From Amia ocellicauda (lineage: Eukaryota > Chordata > Actinopteri > Amiiformes > Amiidae), in the NCBI RefSeq assembly GCF_036373705.1, contig NW_027102662.1:558001-622000 (forward strand): a DNA stretch of 64,000 nt, written 5' to 3'. Numbering within the stretch: position 1 is the stretch's first letter; the number at the start of each line of letters is the position of its first letter. Positions 53,531 through 64,000 of the stretch are shown here, piece after piece. The notes beneath the pieces were generated by a model. That model made no database searches, was not told the origin of the DNA, and saw only the letters and a list, made by a program, of their open reading frames with translations. Position numbers and translations under genes: made by a program.

Positions 53531-56500
53531 CTGATGAAAGTCTGTCTCTGGTAATGAATGTGGTTCGTAACCCTGAGGGTGGGGCGCTTAGAAGACTGTC
53601 GAAATGCTTGAAGAACGACATAATTAGGACCAAGCTCAGGCAATTAGTGGTGAGTTCCAGTGGGGACAATAAGCTCTGTTTTGCTTACAGTTTAATAAAA
53701 CTACTCACCCCCGACATGCCTGAACCCCAAGCTCTGCAAGAGGCTTTAATGCTTCATCAGAGGGCCGGCTTAAACTCTCAACAGATGGTTGCCTTTTCAG
53801 ACATTACCAAGTTTGAGGAGTTGTTGTCTTTAAAAATTGTTGTGTGGTACCGTTGTGAGGTAAAGGAAGTATTTGTTCAATTTCAGACACATCCTGAAAC
53901 CCATACACAGACACTGTTTCTCTTCCTAGGTGATAGACATTAATTTGGAATAAAGAGTTTGACGGCTTTTTTGGGTTGTTCGTATGTTTGTCATTGGTGT
54001 TATAAGGCCTTCAATGATAAGCTTAAGCACCGCTGTGACGGTTACTGTAACGTCTGTTTCAATCCGCAATGTCGTAAGGGTTTGGCCCCTACCATCCGAT
54101 GTAAAGATTGCTTAAGAATTTGTCTCTCAGCGTTCTGTTTTTCCGAGCATAAGGTACAGAGGGCCGCTGCTGAGGGGGTTAAAAAACGGAGTTATTGTGA
54201 TCAAACTAAATATTGCCCGCAGTGTTGCCTCCAGTACCGTTTTCATGAGGTTAAACCACACAAATGTCTGGAGCCGAGATGCAGGATCTGTAATGCTGAT
54301 TTAACCCCGGGGTCCGAACACCAGTGCTTTATTCAGCCGGTTAAAAAGGAGCCGCCGCACAACCGGTATGTCTTTTTTGCTTTTGAATGCCGGCAAGAAA
54401 ACGGGGTCCACGTTGCTAATTATATACACTGTATTGACATGTTGGATCGTGAGTGGTCAGCTAGCGGTGAGAGTTGTGTCAGGGATTTCTTTACGCGGTA
54501 TCGCGGTCCAAAATACCTCAATTACACATTTATTGCCCACAATGCTAAGGGTTATGATTCTTACATTTTGATGAAGTATCTGGTGGAAAATGGGGTGACC
54601 CCAAAAATAATAGCTCAGGGTAGCAAGATCATGTGTTTCACCGACGAAGCTTTCAACTAACGTTACATAGACTCGTTAAATTTCCTCCCCATGAAATTGA
54701 GCGCTTTGCCTAAGGCTCTGGGTTTTGAGGCTCAGAAGAAAGGTTGGTTCTGCCATTTTTTTAATACTAAGGACACTCAAAATTATCGAGGGTCCTACCC
54801 GCCCGCCTCTTATTATGGGGTTGATACTATGATGTCTCATGAGAGGGAGGAATTCTTTAAATGGTACAATACGGTTAAGTGAGGTGTTTTTGATTTCCGA
54901 GAAGAGATGGCCGCTTATTGTAAAAATGATGTGGTGATCCTTAAAGAAGCCTGTGTGCGTTTCCGCGCCGAGGTTATCAACACATCGGGTCTCGACCCTT
55001 TGCAAAGTGTGACCATAGTGTCTCTCTGCATGAAAATGTATCGGTCCAATTTCTTGCAGAGAAACACTATAGCGGTCACCACTTCTGACAACTATCGTGC
55101 TAGACAAAATAACTTTTCGACTGTCTCCATACAGTGGCTGGAATACCTGAGTGCCCGGGATAACATATTCATCAGACATGCTTTAAATCAAGGGGAAGTC
55201 AAAATGGGGCCTTACTACTTAGACGGTTTTAGCGACGTGTTCGGGCGGCGTACCGCTTATGAGTTTGCTGGTTGTATTTACCATGGCTGTCCTCAGTGCT
55301 TCGACCCAAACACCTTTAACCCCGAATCACAAAAACTCTGCGGTGATATCTACTATGATTTCCAGGAACGAATTGAAACTTTAAAAAACACCTATGGTTT
55401 GAACGTGCTGGTGATTTGGGAACACGAGTGGACGACCCTGAAGCAACAGGATGCGGGGGTACAACGGTTTATGGAAACCTTGGACTTTCCTGAATGTCTA
55501 GAGCCCCGGGATGCGTTATTTGGGGGTCGTACCAATGCCCTCTGTTTACATTATGAGGTAAAGGAGGGTGAGAGAGTAGATTACTATGATTTCACCAGTC
55601 TGTACCCTTATGTCAACAAGACCAAAATGTACCCGGTGGGGCGTCCAACCATTGTTTATCGTGACTTTCTCGAAATCGGACATTACTTTGGTTTGATCAA
55701 AGTCACCATGTACCCTCCTCCGTGTTGCCTTACAGGTGTTCGGGAAAATTGATGTTCCCTCTGTGTAGAACGTGTGTGGAAACTGAAAATCAAACTACCT
55801 CTTGTCTGCACAGTGATGAAGAGAGAGCGCTGACGGGTGTCTAGTGTAACATTGAGCTTGACAAGGCGGTGGAGAAAGGTTACAGAGTCGGTAAGGTGCA
55901 TGAGGTTTGGCATTTTTCTGAAAAATCTGATACTCTTTTTGCTGATTACATTATGACCCATCTGAAAGGGAAACAGGAGGCATTGGGCTATCCCTCATGG
56001 TGTGTTGACTCCGCGGCCAAAGAGCGATACGTTCAGCAATATTTTGAAAAGGAAGGGATCCGTCTAGAGCCGGGGAACATAACTGTAAACCCCGCCAAGA
56101 GACAAATGTCCAAACTGATTTTAAACAGTCTGTGGGGTAAGTTTGGGGAAAGAAATTACCGTCTAAACACAACCTTGATTAAAACCCCTGAACAGTTTAT
56201 AGAATTTATGTTTTCCAAACAACATGCAGTATCACACTTTCAATTCTTAAATGACCACGTGGCACAGGTCCAGTGGAGGGCCCCTAAAGATTTCCCCACC
56301 AAACAGGGGAACGTTAATGTTTTCATAGCGGTTTTTACCACGGCTTACGCCCGGGTTGAACTGTACAACTTAATGGATCAGTTGCAGGAACGCACGCTCT
56401 ATCATGATACTGACTCTGTAATCTTTGTCACCAGGCCAGGGGATTGGGTCCCTCCCCTCGGGGACTACCTTGGGGAGTTAACGAGCGAACTAGATCCTCA

Positions 56501-56828
56501 GGACCACATAGTGGAGTTTGTTTCAGGGGGTCCTAAGACTTACGCATACAGAACGGCTGCGGGTAAGACCTGTATGAAAGTTAAGGGTTTCACTCTGAAC
56601 CATTGTAACAACAAGCTCATTAACATCAAGTCTCTGACGACCCTGGTAGAAAGTTTTGTAACCGAGAAAGACGCGCCTCCTCGTGAGATTATTACAGCCG
56701 GAAATCAGATCTATCGCAATAAAAAGGGGTACACGTTGGAAAATAGATCACTAAACAAACGATTCAGGGTGGTGTACAATAAAAGAGTGTTGAAGACTGA
56801 TTATACCACTCTGCCTTATGGATATTAG
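53506..56828 (+). pseudogene. polB: DNA polymerase B core, element 4
   Basis: The most damaged full-length polymerase. It has a TAA at 53941 (Tyr codon), the shared TAA at 54658, a TGA at 54880 (Gly codon), a deletion of about 16 bp near 55722 that shifts the frame after motif A, and a TAG near 55842 (Trp codon). The last 319 codons (55869-56828) are open and include motifs B and C. Confidence 0.9.
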
Positions 56829-57489
56829 CGGTGGTTTTGATAACAGATTTCAACACCCTTTCTCCTGTATTATAGCCGGTCCCTCCAATTCGGGGAAGAG
56901 CTATCTTATAAAGAACATCATAGAAGATGTGGACGCAACCGTGTCCCAAGCTCTTGACAACATAGTGTGGTGTTACTCTTGCTGGCAACCTCTCTACGAT
57001 GATTTGGCTTCGAAAAAAAATAATCTGAAATTTGTGCAAGGTCTCCCCGCCTCGTTGTGTGACGATGACTTGTTCCCGCCCGGTCAAACTAATCTAGTGA
57101 TCCTTGATGACCTGATGGAGCAGGCCGGTGACAACAGTGAAGTGGAAAAAGCTTTCACAAAGTACACTCATCATAGGAAGTTAAGTATTATTTATTTAGT
57201 TCAAAATCTATTTTTTCAAGGTAAAAAAAGCCGCACTATTAATTTAAATGCCAATTATATAATTCTTTTTAAAAACCCCAGAGATAAACTACAGGTCACC
57301 GTCTTGGCTCGTCAAATGTACCCTAACCAGACCAAGTTCTTTTTGGAGGCATTTGAGGATGCCACCAAAAAACCCTACGGGTACTTGATTGCGGACTTAA
57401 AAGCACAAACCCCAGAAGACTTTCGCCTCAGAACAGGTTTGTGCCCGCCCGATTGGCCGGCAGTGTATGTGCTAAAGAAAAGGAAATAA
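56818..57489 (+). CDS. FtsK/HerA-like DNA-packaging ATPase, element 4
   Basis: Intact 223-residue copy. By family, this P-loop ATPase of the FtsK/HerA superfamily drives genome packaging into the capsid. Walker A GPSNSGKS lies at residues 21-28 and Walker B hydrophobic-DD (LVILDD) at 93-98, followed by a YLVQNLF strand/sensor region near 130-140. The start codon overlaps the end of the polymerase frame (ATGGATATTAG), and six bases separate its stop from the ATG of the 111-residue gene, so the left-arm genes look co-transcribed. The length is typical of Polinton ATPases. Confidence 0.92.
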   Translation: MDISGGFDNRFQHPFSCIIAGPSNSGKSYLIKNIIEDVDATVSQALDNIVWCYSCWQPLYDDLASKKNNLKFVQGLPASLCDDDLFPPGQTNLVILDDLMEQAGDNSEVEKAFTKYTHHRKLSIIYLVQNLFFQGKKSRTINLNANYIILFKNPRDKLQVTVLARQMYPNQTKFFLEAFEDATKKPYGYLIADLKAQTPEDFRLRTGLCPPDWPAVYVLKKRK

Positions 57490-57495
57490 ATAAGA

Positions 57496-57831
57496 ATGTC
57501 TGTTCGGATTAAAAGAAATCTGCCGCTTTTGCAAATGTTATTTGAGGGGAGCCCGCGCCATAGGAAAGCTGTGCTGGCAGGGGCCCCCTCGGATTTGATC
57601 GAGACCCTGTGTGAAATAGCTTTTAACATCTTACGCGGTAATATACCCCTAACCCCTTCTCAACATTCTAAACTCAAAAAACAAAAAGCGGTTATCAAGA
57701 TCATCGCTAATAAGAAGTATTCTATTAAAAGAAAAAGAAAGAAGATTAATCAAACCGGGGGTTTTATAGGACCGCTGTTGAGCATAGCCGTGCCTTTCCT
57801 AACCAGTCTTCTAGCTTCCAGAGTGGGTTAA
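57496..57831 (+). CDS. Small basic protein (pX/core-like), element 4
   Basis: Intact 111-residue copy, identical in predicted protein to that of element 2, consistent with the 2+4 affinity seen in this part of the left arm. Confidence 0.6.
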   Translation: MSVRIKRNLPLLQMLFEGSPRHRKAVLAGAPSDLIETLCEIAFNILRGNIPLTPSQHSKLKKQKAVIKIIANKKYSIKRKRKKINQTGGFIGPLLSIAVPFLTSLLASRVG

Positions 57832-57833
57832 TA

Positions 57834-58578
57834 ATGGAATATGCTCAGAAAATGTTTTTGATCCCTCAGGAGCAGCTTGAGAAACTGAGAAAAAATGTTG
57901 TCGGGCCAGAGCCCATTAGACAAACGGCCGAAAACAACCTGGACTCTGAAATGAAAGCTATACAGGCCAGGGCCGATTTAAATCAGTATTCCAAAGCCCA
58001 GTTGTATACCAACACGTTACAGCGCTACCTCCGTCTGGTTAGACAGGGTGAAAAAGATCAAAACATTTTAACTTTAACCATGGCCTATCAAGAAAATGGT
58101 TCTGGGGCTGATGCGGGGGGTACGGTTGATAAAGATGTTGCGGTGACCGAACCTGTTGAGAGTTCAGAGGGAGATGTTGTAACGGATGTTTTGAGAAACA
58201 TGCCGGCCAGAAGCAAAAGACATGCACAATATATCCTGCACAAAATGGTTCAGAAACCGCGGGTAACTGCTTGGAATGAACAGGGTGAATTTGTTTTTAA
58301 AGGACAACTGATCAAAGGTTCACACATGTTTGATTTGTTGAAGAGTGTCACTAGCACTAATAAGGTACCCGATAGTCGCCAACCTGTAGGCTGGAATGCT
58401 TACCTACAGGCGATGGCCTGTCTGAACATGCCCCAATCAACAGTTCCTAACCAGGAAACGCTACAAAAAATCCGCCCCTTGTAAAGAGGTGGAGCCTGAT
58501 CTGACTCCGATATCTCATTACTCTGACCGTGCTGAGCGACCATCCTCAGGATCTATCCATCGTTGGGAAGCTTATTAA
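57834..58578 (+). pseudogene. Conserved 247-residue protein, element 4 copy
   Basis: Open for 216 codons. A small change in the region ATCCGCCCC (near 58472) then shifts the frame and stops it at 58484, losing the last 30 or so residues. Confidence 0.75.
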
Positions 58579-58580
58579 TA

Positions 58581-59312
58581 TCATGTTTTTATTTGTCTCC
58601 CCTGTAAATAATGACCCGACAAACAATTTTTTTTTTTTTTTTTTTTTTCAAATGTTGTACATTTATTTATACCATAACCCCTGCTTTGTATAAGAATTGT
58701 GTTGAATAAAAACAAAACTAATGATTCAAAGGCTGTTTTCATTATTTTTTCACCATAACACGCATGACATGTTTTAAAATCCTCACAAGAACACCCCATC
58801 TGTATACATGGCTGGCTAGGGTCGTAAGTCATTGTGTTATAAGGGGGGGTCCACAGTGTACTGACAAACTCTGCCACTTTTTTATAATTTTGGCCTAAAT
58901 CCTCACTGTACAAGGCCATAATATCGGGGTATGACCTTCCTTTAGATCTATGATATAAGAAAAACACACAGTGTTGACCACAAGTGAAGGTCTGAAGACT
59001 TTGTACTTGACGACCGCTGTAAATGGTTTCTTGACAGTTGTTGAGCAGAAAGTTATTTATTTTCCGAGGGAAAGGTCTGAAATCCGGGGGGTTTGCATAG
59101 GAATCAAAAAATTCACCACGGTGGTCCTCCCTTAGATAAATAGCCAGCCAATGTTCTCCGGGCATATTTTTAGGGTGTGTGTTGATTATGTACATTGCTG
59201 GTAAATTCTTGATCTTAAATTTAGGCAGCTGATCGCAGGCGTAGACTCCTTGAAACAGTTTCCGTGAGCCGGCCAGGGCATTCATGATGTGGTTGAGCTC
59301 TCTGGTGTTCAT
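58581..59312 (-). CDS. Adenain-like protease with stop-loss extension, element 4
   Basis: The catalytic body is intact. The usual TAA at 58755-58757 is TAT, so translation would continue about 58 residues through the convergent 3' region, reading the T tract as a run of lysines. The natural end of the domain remains the CHAC motif. Confidence 0.85.
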   Translation of the reverse strand: MNTRELNHIMNALAGSRKLFQGVYACDQLPKFKIKNLPAMYIINTHPKNMPGEHWLAIYLREDHRGEFFDSYANPPDFRPFPRKINNFLLNNCQETIYSGRQVQSLQTFTCGQHCVFFLYHRSKGRSYPDIMALYSEDLGQNYKKVAEFVSTLWTPPYNTMTYDPSQPCIQMGCSCEDFKTCHACYGEKIMKTAFESLVLFLFNTILIQSRGYGINKCTTFEKKKKKKNCLSGHYLQGRQIKT

Positions 59313-59313
59313 T

Positions 59314-60621
59314 TTAATAATAATCATACAGAATGTTTCTCCTCTGATTCTCCTCAATAATGTTGTCAAACACAGCATTCACGACCATATTTACAGTGCG
59401 TGGTAGAGGCTGCTTGAAACGCATCACCAAACGCATATTGCACGTCTTCATCAGTGAAAAATGTTGTCCACACTCTTCGTCAGGGGTCAGGTTGAAACCG
59501 TACAGGGTGTAACCGCTGCAGTATTCCCGGCGATCGATCAGCAGAGTTTGATCCTTGAGATGGCGACCCGTAGCCAGTACTAGACTGTAATATTCACGAA
59601 CCGCATTGCCGTTTTCAAAGTCAGGTTGAAAAGGTCTGGATGGAACCTGCACACCATCGATGTACAACGCTATAAATTCCGCGTTATAATGTTTAAAGAT
59701 AAAGGGGTTCTTGTTGTAAACCCCGGTAAATGCATCATTATCCACGAGACCTATAATAACCTGTTTTGGGAGCTGTCCTAGAAACAGATTTTCCTGGTTC
59801 ATCACCCGTGTCCCTGCGGGGATACTGTGGACTTTCATATAGACTCTTTCGATCGGGTACTTGGCGTTTGCCGTCATTAACGCCTGCGCGTGTCCTAGTT
59901 TAACCGCCGGGGAGACGGACACTTTTTTCACAAACAGCGAGGCCGATAATATGGTCAGTTTATATTTTTCAGTATCAGGGGTCATCAGACAAAAAGCACT
60001 TTTACTACGGATCATTTTAATTTTAATGTCTACCCCGTTGAGCATGAGTTTTTCTTGGAAAAATATGTCTGCATGGATATGCCCCATTAGCTCAAAGGTC
60101 CTCCCTTCTGTTGAAAAGGCCGTTCTTTTTTGCAAACCCTTATTGAGTCCCTCTGGATCCTTGTCGTCCATAGCTTCCGGGATTTCTTTGAAGAAAAGGC
60201 CGGGGTTGAACTGTTTGCTTAGGGTCTCCTCACTATAATTAAGGATACACTCCATCATGGCTCTATAGGGGTAAGTATTGCTGCTTTGACTAATGAGCCG
60301 ATCTCCCAGGGTCACATCCACCTGTGAAAACATGGTGGCCACCGGGTAATTGATGACCCCAGCGTTGGTCGTCTTCTCGATTGCATCGCCATCCTCATCA
60401 GTCACTTTACAGTTCATTAAAATAAATGTGTTATTCAAATCAATATAATCCTCGCCATTGCCAGCCATAAAAAACTCCAGAGGGGCCGTGTCTGAAATTG
60501 CAGAAAGAGGGGGAATCTCTACATATATGATCTTATCTATACTCGTTTGAGTGTATGGAACTGTAAACAGATCCAGTTCTGATTTGACGCATTCTTCCAA
60601 TAGACTGTGGACAAAAGACAT
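59314..60621 (-). CDS. Hexon-like (double jelly-roll) major capsid protein, element 4
   Basis: The only copy with natural start and stop, 435 residues. By family it forms the pseudo-hexameric capsomers of Polinton/adintovirus particles. Recognition rests on overall sequence style and position: an N-terminal VHSLSEECVKSELDLF-like segment, a long beta-rich body, and a C-terminal LPRTVNMVVYAVFDN-type strand region. It starts 3 bp after the stop of the pX-like gene and ends 1 bp before the protease ATG, a tight structural-gene cluster. Confidence 0.9.
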   Translation of the reverse strand: MSFVHSLLEECVKSELDLFTVPYTQTSIDKIIYVEIPPLSAISDTAPLEFFMAGNGEDYIDLNNTFILMNCKVTDEDGDAIEKTTNAGVINYPVATMFSQVDVTLGDRLISQSSNTYPYRAMMECILNYSEETLSKQFNPGLFFKEIPEAMDDKDPEGLNKGLQKRTAFSTEGRTFELMGHIHADIFFQEKLMLNGVDIKIKMIRSKSAFCLMTPDTEKYKLTILSASLFVKKVSVSPAVKLGHAQALMTANAKYPIERVYMKVHSIPAGTRVMNQENLFLGQLPKQVIIGLVDNDAFTGVYNKNPFIFKHYNAEFIALYIDGVQVPSRPFQPDFENGNAVREYYSLVLATGRHLKDQTLLIDRREYCSGYTLYGFNLTPDEECGQHFSLMKTCNMRLVMRFKQPLPRTVNMVVNAVFDNIIEENQRRNILYDYY

Positions 60622-60623
60622 GT

Positions 60624-61111
60624 TTAAAAGATGTATCCTGAGGCTCTATTTTTCTTTCTTTGAGACTTTCTTTTTGCAGGTTTTTTCTTGTGCTGCTTCC
60701 TTCTCCGAGTGTTTCCACGATATGTTGGAGAATGAGAGATTCTTCGTTTTTTGTTAGCCACGGATCTTCGTCGCCCTGGTGGACACATGCTGTTTCTTCT
60801 TTTACCCCCCCTCCTCGCCATTACCATGAGACCCGAACCCTCCTGATGCTCATGGCTAGCTGCCCGGTTCATAACATTGGTGAACACGTCACTAACAATA
60901 TTTTTAGCCGCTGATTTCAAGTGGGGTCTGGCTATAGCAAAGCCTCTCTTAAGCAGGGGTACGGCCATTCTAAAGAGACCACGAAAGAGTCCTCCTAGAC
61001 CGGCGCCATACATTGTGGGGGCTCCTACAAAACCGGGCAAGCCGTTCCATCTTGCATCTTGTAATAATCCACATAGGCGCTAGGATCTACATAACCCCTC
61101 GAGGTAGCCAT
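60624..61111 (-). pseudogene. pX-like basic virion protein, element 4 copy
   Basis: Carries the N-terminal 1-nt frameshift near 61048 shared with elements 1 and 2 but keeps the basic tail (no TGA), so the ORF from the internal ATG gives 138 residues. Confidence 0.78.
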
Positions 61112-61112
61112 T

Positions 61113-61845
61113 TTAATAATGTACACACTGTTTCAGGGGTCGAAAATGTAGTTTGACATTAACTTTACCGAAGCGGAAGGGTACGTTGATATTCTGATCC
61201 GATTTTACTTCGATCGTGATGTTGTCAAATTGGGTCTTTGAGACTGGTACGTAGTGTGGTTTGTCATAAGTAATTGTGACCATGTCATTGCTTTTACCTT
61301 TAATAAGTACATTTCTCAAAAGGGGGACATAACTATCCCCGACCCTCTGGTGGGTTATGATATCCGTATACACATAAAGAGTGTAAAAGCCGCCCCACCA
61401 CTTCTGAGAACCTGCTCTCTGTGTCAGAATAGAACCCAAATATACGCCCCAGTTGGCCGCTGGTTTGAATGCTAATACCTGGTTTTGACACCTTGTACAC
61501 TCTGTTTTTAATAGGGTTGTAATATAGCTTGATGTTGGGGGTGCCTTCTGAGAACTGTTTATGCATCTCATCTAATATTTTATCCACATTGTCATAATAA
61601 CCTCCTTGTATCGTGAATGTCCATTGACTCTTTTTAACATCATCAAAAATGGCGAAGGTGGCATCCTTATCTTGTAAAACAGCCCAAGTGTAAGGATACT
61701 GTATTTCCGCCAACCCCACTTCCCACGACCCCCTTAGATCTATAGATTTTCCAAATTGTACCGTGTAACTGGATATTTCATTTTTAGGGTATATATCGAG
61801 AGAGGCGTTACTGGGTAGAGTCACGTAGAAGCCTCCTGATTCCAT
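61113..61845 (-). pseudogene. Penton-like minor capsid protein, element 4
   Basis: As element 3. The second frame is open over a longer stretch here (61113-61571), which defines the 240-bp overlap zone that must contain the shared frameshift. Confidence 0.85.
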
Positions 61846-61891
61846 CTTGAGTATCGAAAGTAATGCCCACAACACACCCGCGGGCAAGTTG

Positions 61892-62983
61892 TTATAAGGA
61901 TTGAATATCGCAAACCTGTTGTTCCGGGACCCAACTATTGAACTTTTCAGGCCATCCAAGCCATTTCATCAACACATATTTTTTCCGGTTCTGGGTTTTT
62001 TCAGCTAATATCTTTTCAACTCTGTATACACTGTCTTTACCCACAATAATTTTTTGTAACTCGGCTTCGTAAAACGTTCCTTCTATATCCTCCCCGTCAT
62101 AGTCTTTTAACCGGTACACGGGTGGGTCTCTAGCCAACTGTTCGGTAACTGTAAAATATTCGTCAGAAAATGTTTGTTCATAACCTTTGGCAAAAGTACT
62201 CCTTAGCTTTGAAACGCGAACCACATCACCGATGTTGAATTTATAAGTAGTTTTTCCCTTCTTAATAAATGGTCCGTATAATTTTTTATAGACCTTAAAA
62301 GAATTACTTTGATCAACATCTATAGGCTTCATTTTAATACTGGTGTGATACCCTTGGTTGTAAGCATCGATAAAATCCTGAACTTTATCAAAATACTTGA
62401 ACGTGTTGACCGCTGTAAAATATCTCCACATTTTGGTCTTTATGGTGCGGTTAAACCTCTCCACTACCAATGCCTTAAGCTCATTACCGGTGGTGAAATG
62501 ATGTATTTTGTGTCTCTTCAGTAGATTCTGAAATTCTCTGTTGAGAAACTCTTTTCCTTTATCAGTCTGCAGTTATTTAGGACATCGACCCTGGGACAAT
62601 ATATCCTCAAAGGCCCTTGTCACCGCCCGACCTGTTTTATTATGTAGAATGCGAGCCCAGGCATTTTTTGATAACACATCGATACACATCAACATCAATT
62701 TGTGACCATTGTTATGTTTTGATAAATTTGACATATCGACTAGATCCATTTGCCATTGTGAGTCTATGTCAGTTGCATATACGCGGTTTCTTTTAAAGTT
62801 AATCCTGAGAGGTTTATGTAAGGTATAGGCGTCTTGTTCCCGTAACCATTCTGAAACAACCACATCATTAACCTTCACTCCGGCCTCAGCGAGTCCTCTT
62901 TGAAAACCCTTCTTACCCGCCAAACCCCCAATCTTGGCTGGGTTGTAGTATAGTTCCTGCATTTGGGGAGCTTGCCGAGTCAT
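61892..62983 (-). pseudogene. Retrovirus-type integrase with chromodomain, element 4
   Basis: One private TAA near 62574, just before the second catalytic Asp, splits an otherwise open 363-codon frame. The core around Glu reads VVERFNRT, the common form, and the chromodomain is intact. Confidence 0.92.
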
Positions 62984-63155
62984 TCTGTCAAATAACCAAA
63001 CAGACCCACACTATGCGCAAAGTTTTTATACAAGGTTTTTTATTCAACTTCAGGAGAGCAGATACCCCTTTTTAGACATTTGAGAAAAGTATAACATACA
63101 CAACAATTTTTTCTACGGTCCAGACAAAAAGAAATCAGATGATTGGTTACTTGAT

Positions 63156-63548
63156 CTATATCAACAAATATACCTGTTTCTTTATCTTGTAGGCACACAC
63201 CTCAGTTACATATGTAAATAAAACAACAATATGACCTATTTTAAAAGTAAACAGAGGTGTATTAAACATGCTCAGCAAAAGGTCCTACAGATGTTGATGA
63301 AATGGCCTAATATCATTCTTGGCCCCCTTGAGCGCTTCATCCCAGTGTTCGTACCCCCCGGTCTTTGTTACAGCAGCCATTCACTTTTCCAGGTTTGAAA
63401 GTTGATCCTCATCGATGGTTAAATCTGTAGAGAAAAGGCTCGTGTTGGCTACTTTTCTGTCAAGCACATGGTGTAATAGCGCTCTCAGGTTAGCTGCAGA
63501 GTGTTGATGACAGAACCAGTTGCAGAAGCAGTCCAGAACATTCCCCAT
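63156..63548 (-). pseudogene. 130-residue accessory protein, element 4 copy
   Basis: A Leu codon is TGA near 63381, cutting the frame at about codon 56 before the BH-like segments. Confidence 0.6.
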
Positions 63549-63560
63549 GTTCAAAGTCCC

Positions 63561-64000
63561 TTAGTTCAGGTCAGAGTCTGAATCAGTGGCGTAGATGTCG
63601 AATTCCTCGTCGCTGCCCCCAGCTTTAACTTCTTTACGGAAGAAATAAGCTTTTAGCTTGCCAGCGGTTTTTCTACTCGGCTCATCCAGGTCATTGACCA
63701 GCTGCCCAAGTTTCTCTATTATAAACGGCTCCTTTTTCAGCTCCAGCAAAATCTCATCTATGATTTTCTGGACTTGTCCCGCAGTGACATGTATGTGGGA
63801 GTAAGACAACGCCTTGATTAGTGCCGGTTTCAGCCACGGTTTGTTCAGTCTTCTGTAAAACACGTTGAAATAGAACAGGAAATAGTAACGGTCTGGTTCA
63901 AACAAACAACTGTGTCTCAACTGACTGGGGTGATTCACTTCACACCCCCGACAGACTTCTTTCAGAGCTCGGTCGATGAGAGCACTCAGAATATACACCA
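63561..64000 (-). CDS. 282-residue acidic Cys/His-motif protein, element 4, cut by window end
   Basis: The C-terminal 145 or so codons are visible and open, including the complete Cys/His motif and acidic tail. The 5' part lies beyond the window. Confidence 0.7.
   Translation of the reverse strand, partial: VYILSALIDRALKEVCRGCEVNHPSQLRHSCLFEPDRYYFLFYFNVFYRRLNKPWLKPALIKALSYSHIHVTAGQVQKIIDEILLELKKEPFIIEKLGQLVNDLDEPSRKTAGKLKAYFFRKEVKAGGSDEEFDIYATDSDSDLN

Larger units (their letters stand above)
49936..64000. mobile_element. Polinton/Maverick element 4, left-truncated, runs off window
   Basis: Spacer sequence ending in AGAAG passes directly into element sequence that lies about 875 bp inside the left TIR of element 3, so the left TIR and subterminal repeats are missing. 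The window ends within the 282-residue gene, so the right TIR is not visible. The polymerase carries at least five disabling lesions. Hexon, ATPase and the 111-residue gene are open. Confidence 0.94.

Noticed and set aside
1-64000. Herpesvirus- or piggyBac-fused giant transposon (Teratorn-like)
   Set aside because: No herpesvirus genes or TTAA duplications; gene content, TIRs and 6-bp duplications match Polintons.

Overview
The window is animal, most likely teleost fish, genomic DNA. It holds a tandem array of four closely related copies of one Maverick/Polinton (adintovirus-like) element embedded in a tRNA-Val gene cluster. The family call rests on co-occurrence of a protein-primed-type DNA polymerase B, an FtsK/HerA-like packaging ATPase, an adenain-like cysteine protease, a hexon-like major capsid protein, a penton-like minor capsid protein, small basic virion proteins, and a retrovirus-type integrase with a C-terminal chromodomain, all between about 185-bp terminal inverted repeats (TIRs) that start AG and end CT and are bounded by 6-bp target duplications. 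The fish assignment is inference from overall gene style and the vertebrate-type tRNA-Val; the species cannot be named.

Layout: element 1 (1-12290; left end outside the window, right TIR deleted); tRNA-Val spacer 1 (12291-13311); element 2, complete with both TIRs (13312-29741); spacer 2 (29742-31997); element 3, complete (31998-48306); spacer 3 (48307-49935); element 4 (49936-64000; left TIR deleted, runs off the window). Both complete elements are flanked by the same duplication, CTTATG, at the same point of the host repeat, and uninterrupted versions of that site lie in every spacer. One insertion followed by segmental tandem amplification explains this best.

Each element has two convergent arms. 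The plus-strand left arm carries a seven-exon spliced gene of unknown function (all introns phase 1), the polymerase (an N-terminal ORF plus the exonuclease/polymerase core), the ATPase, a small basic protein and a 247-residue conserved protein. The minus-strand right arm, read from the right TIR inward, carries a 236-residue unknown protein, a 282-residue acidic protein with a Cys/His motif, a 130-residue protein with possible Bcl-2-like features, the integrase, penton, basic pX-like protein, hexon and protease. The arms meet at an A/T-rich poly(A) region.

All four copies are degraded. Some lesions are shared by every copy that keeps the region (a polymerase frameshift, an in-frame polymerase TAA, a penton frameshift, loss of the Exo I aspartate), so the progenitor was probably already defective, or those sites are recoded. 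Other lesions are private. Shared variants group copies 1+3 against 2+4 in parts of the left arm but 1+2 against 3+4 in the right arm, which shows recombination or gene conversion between units. The accessory genes nearest the right TIR are the best preserved reading frames.
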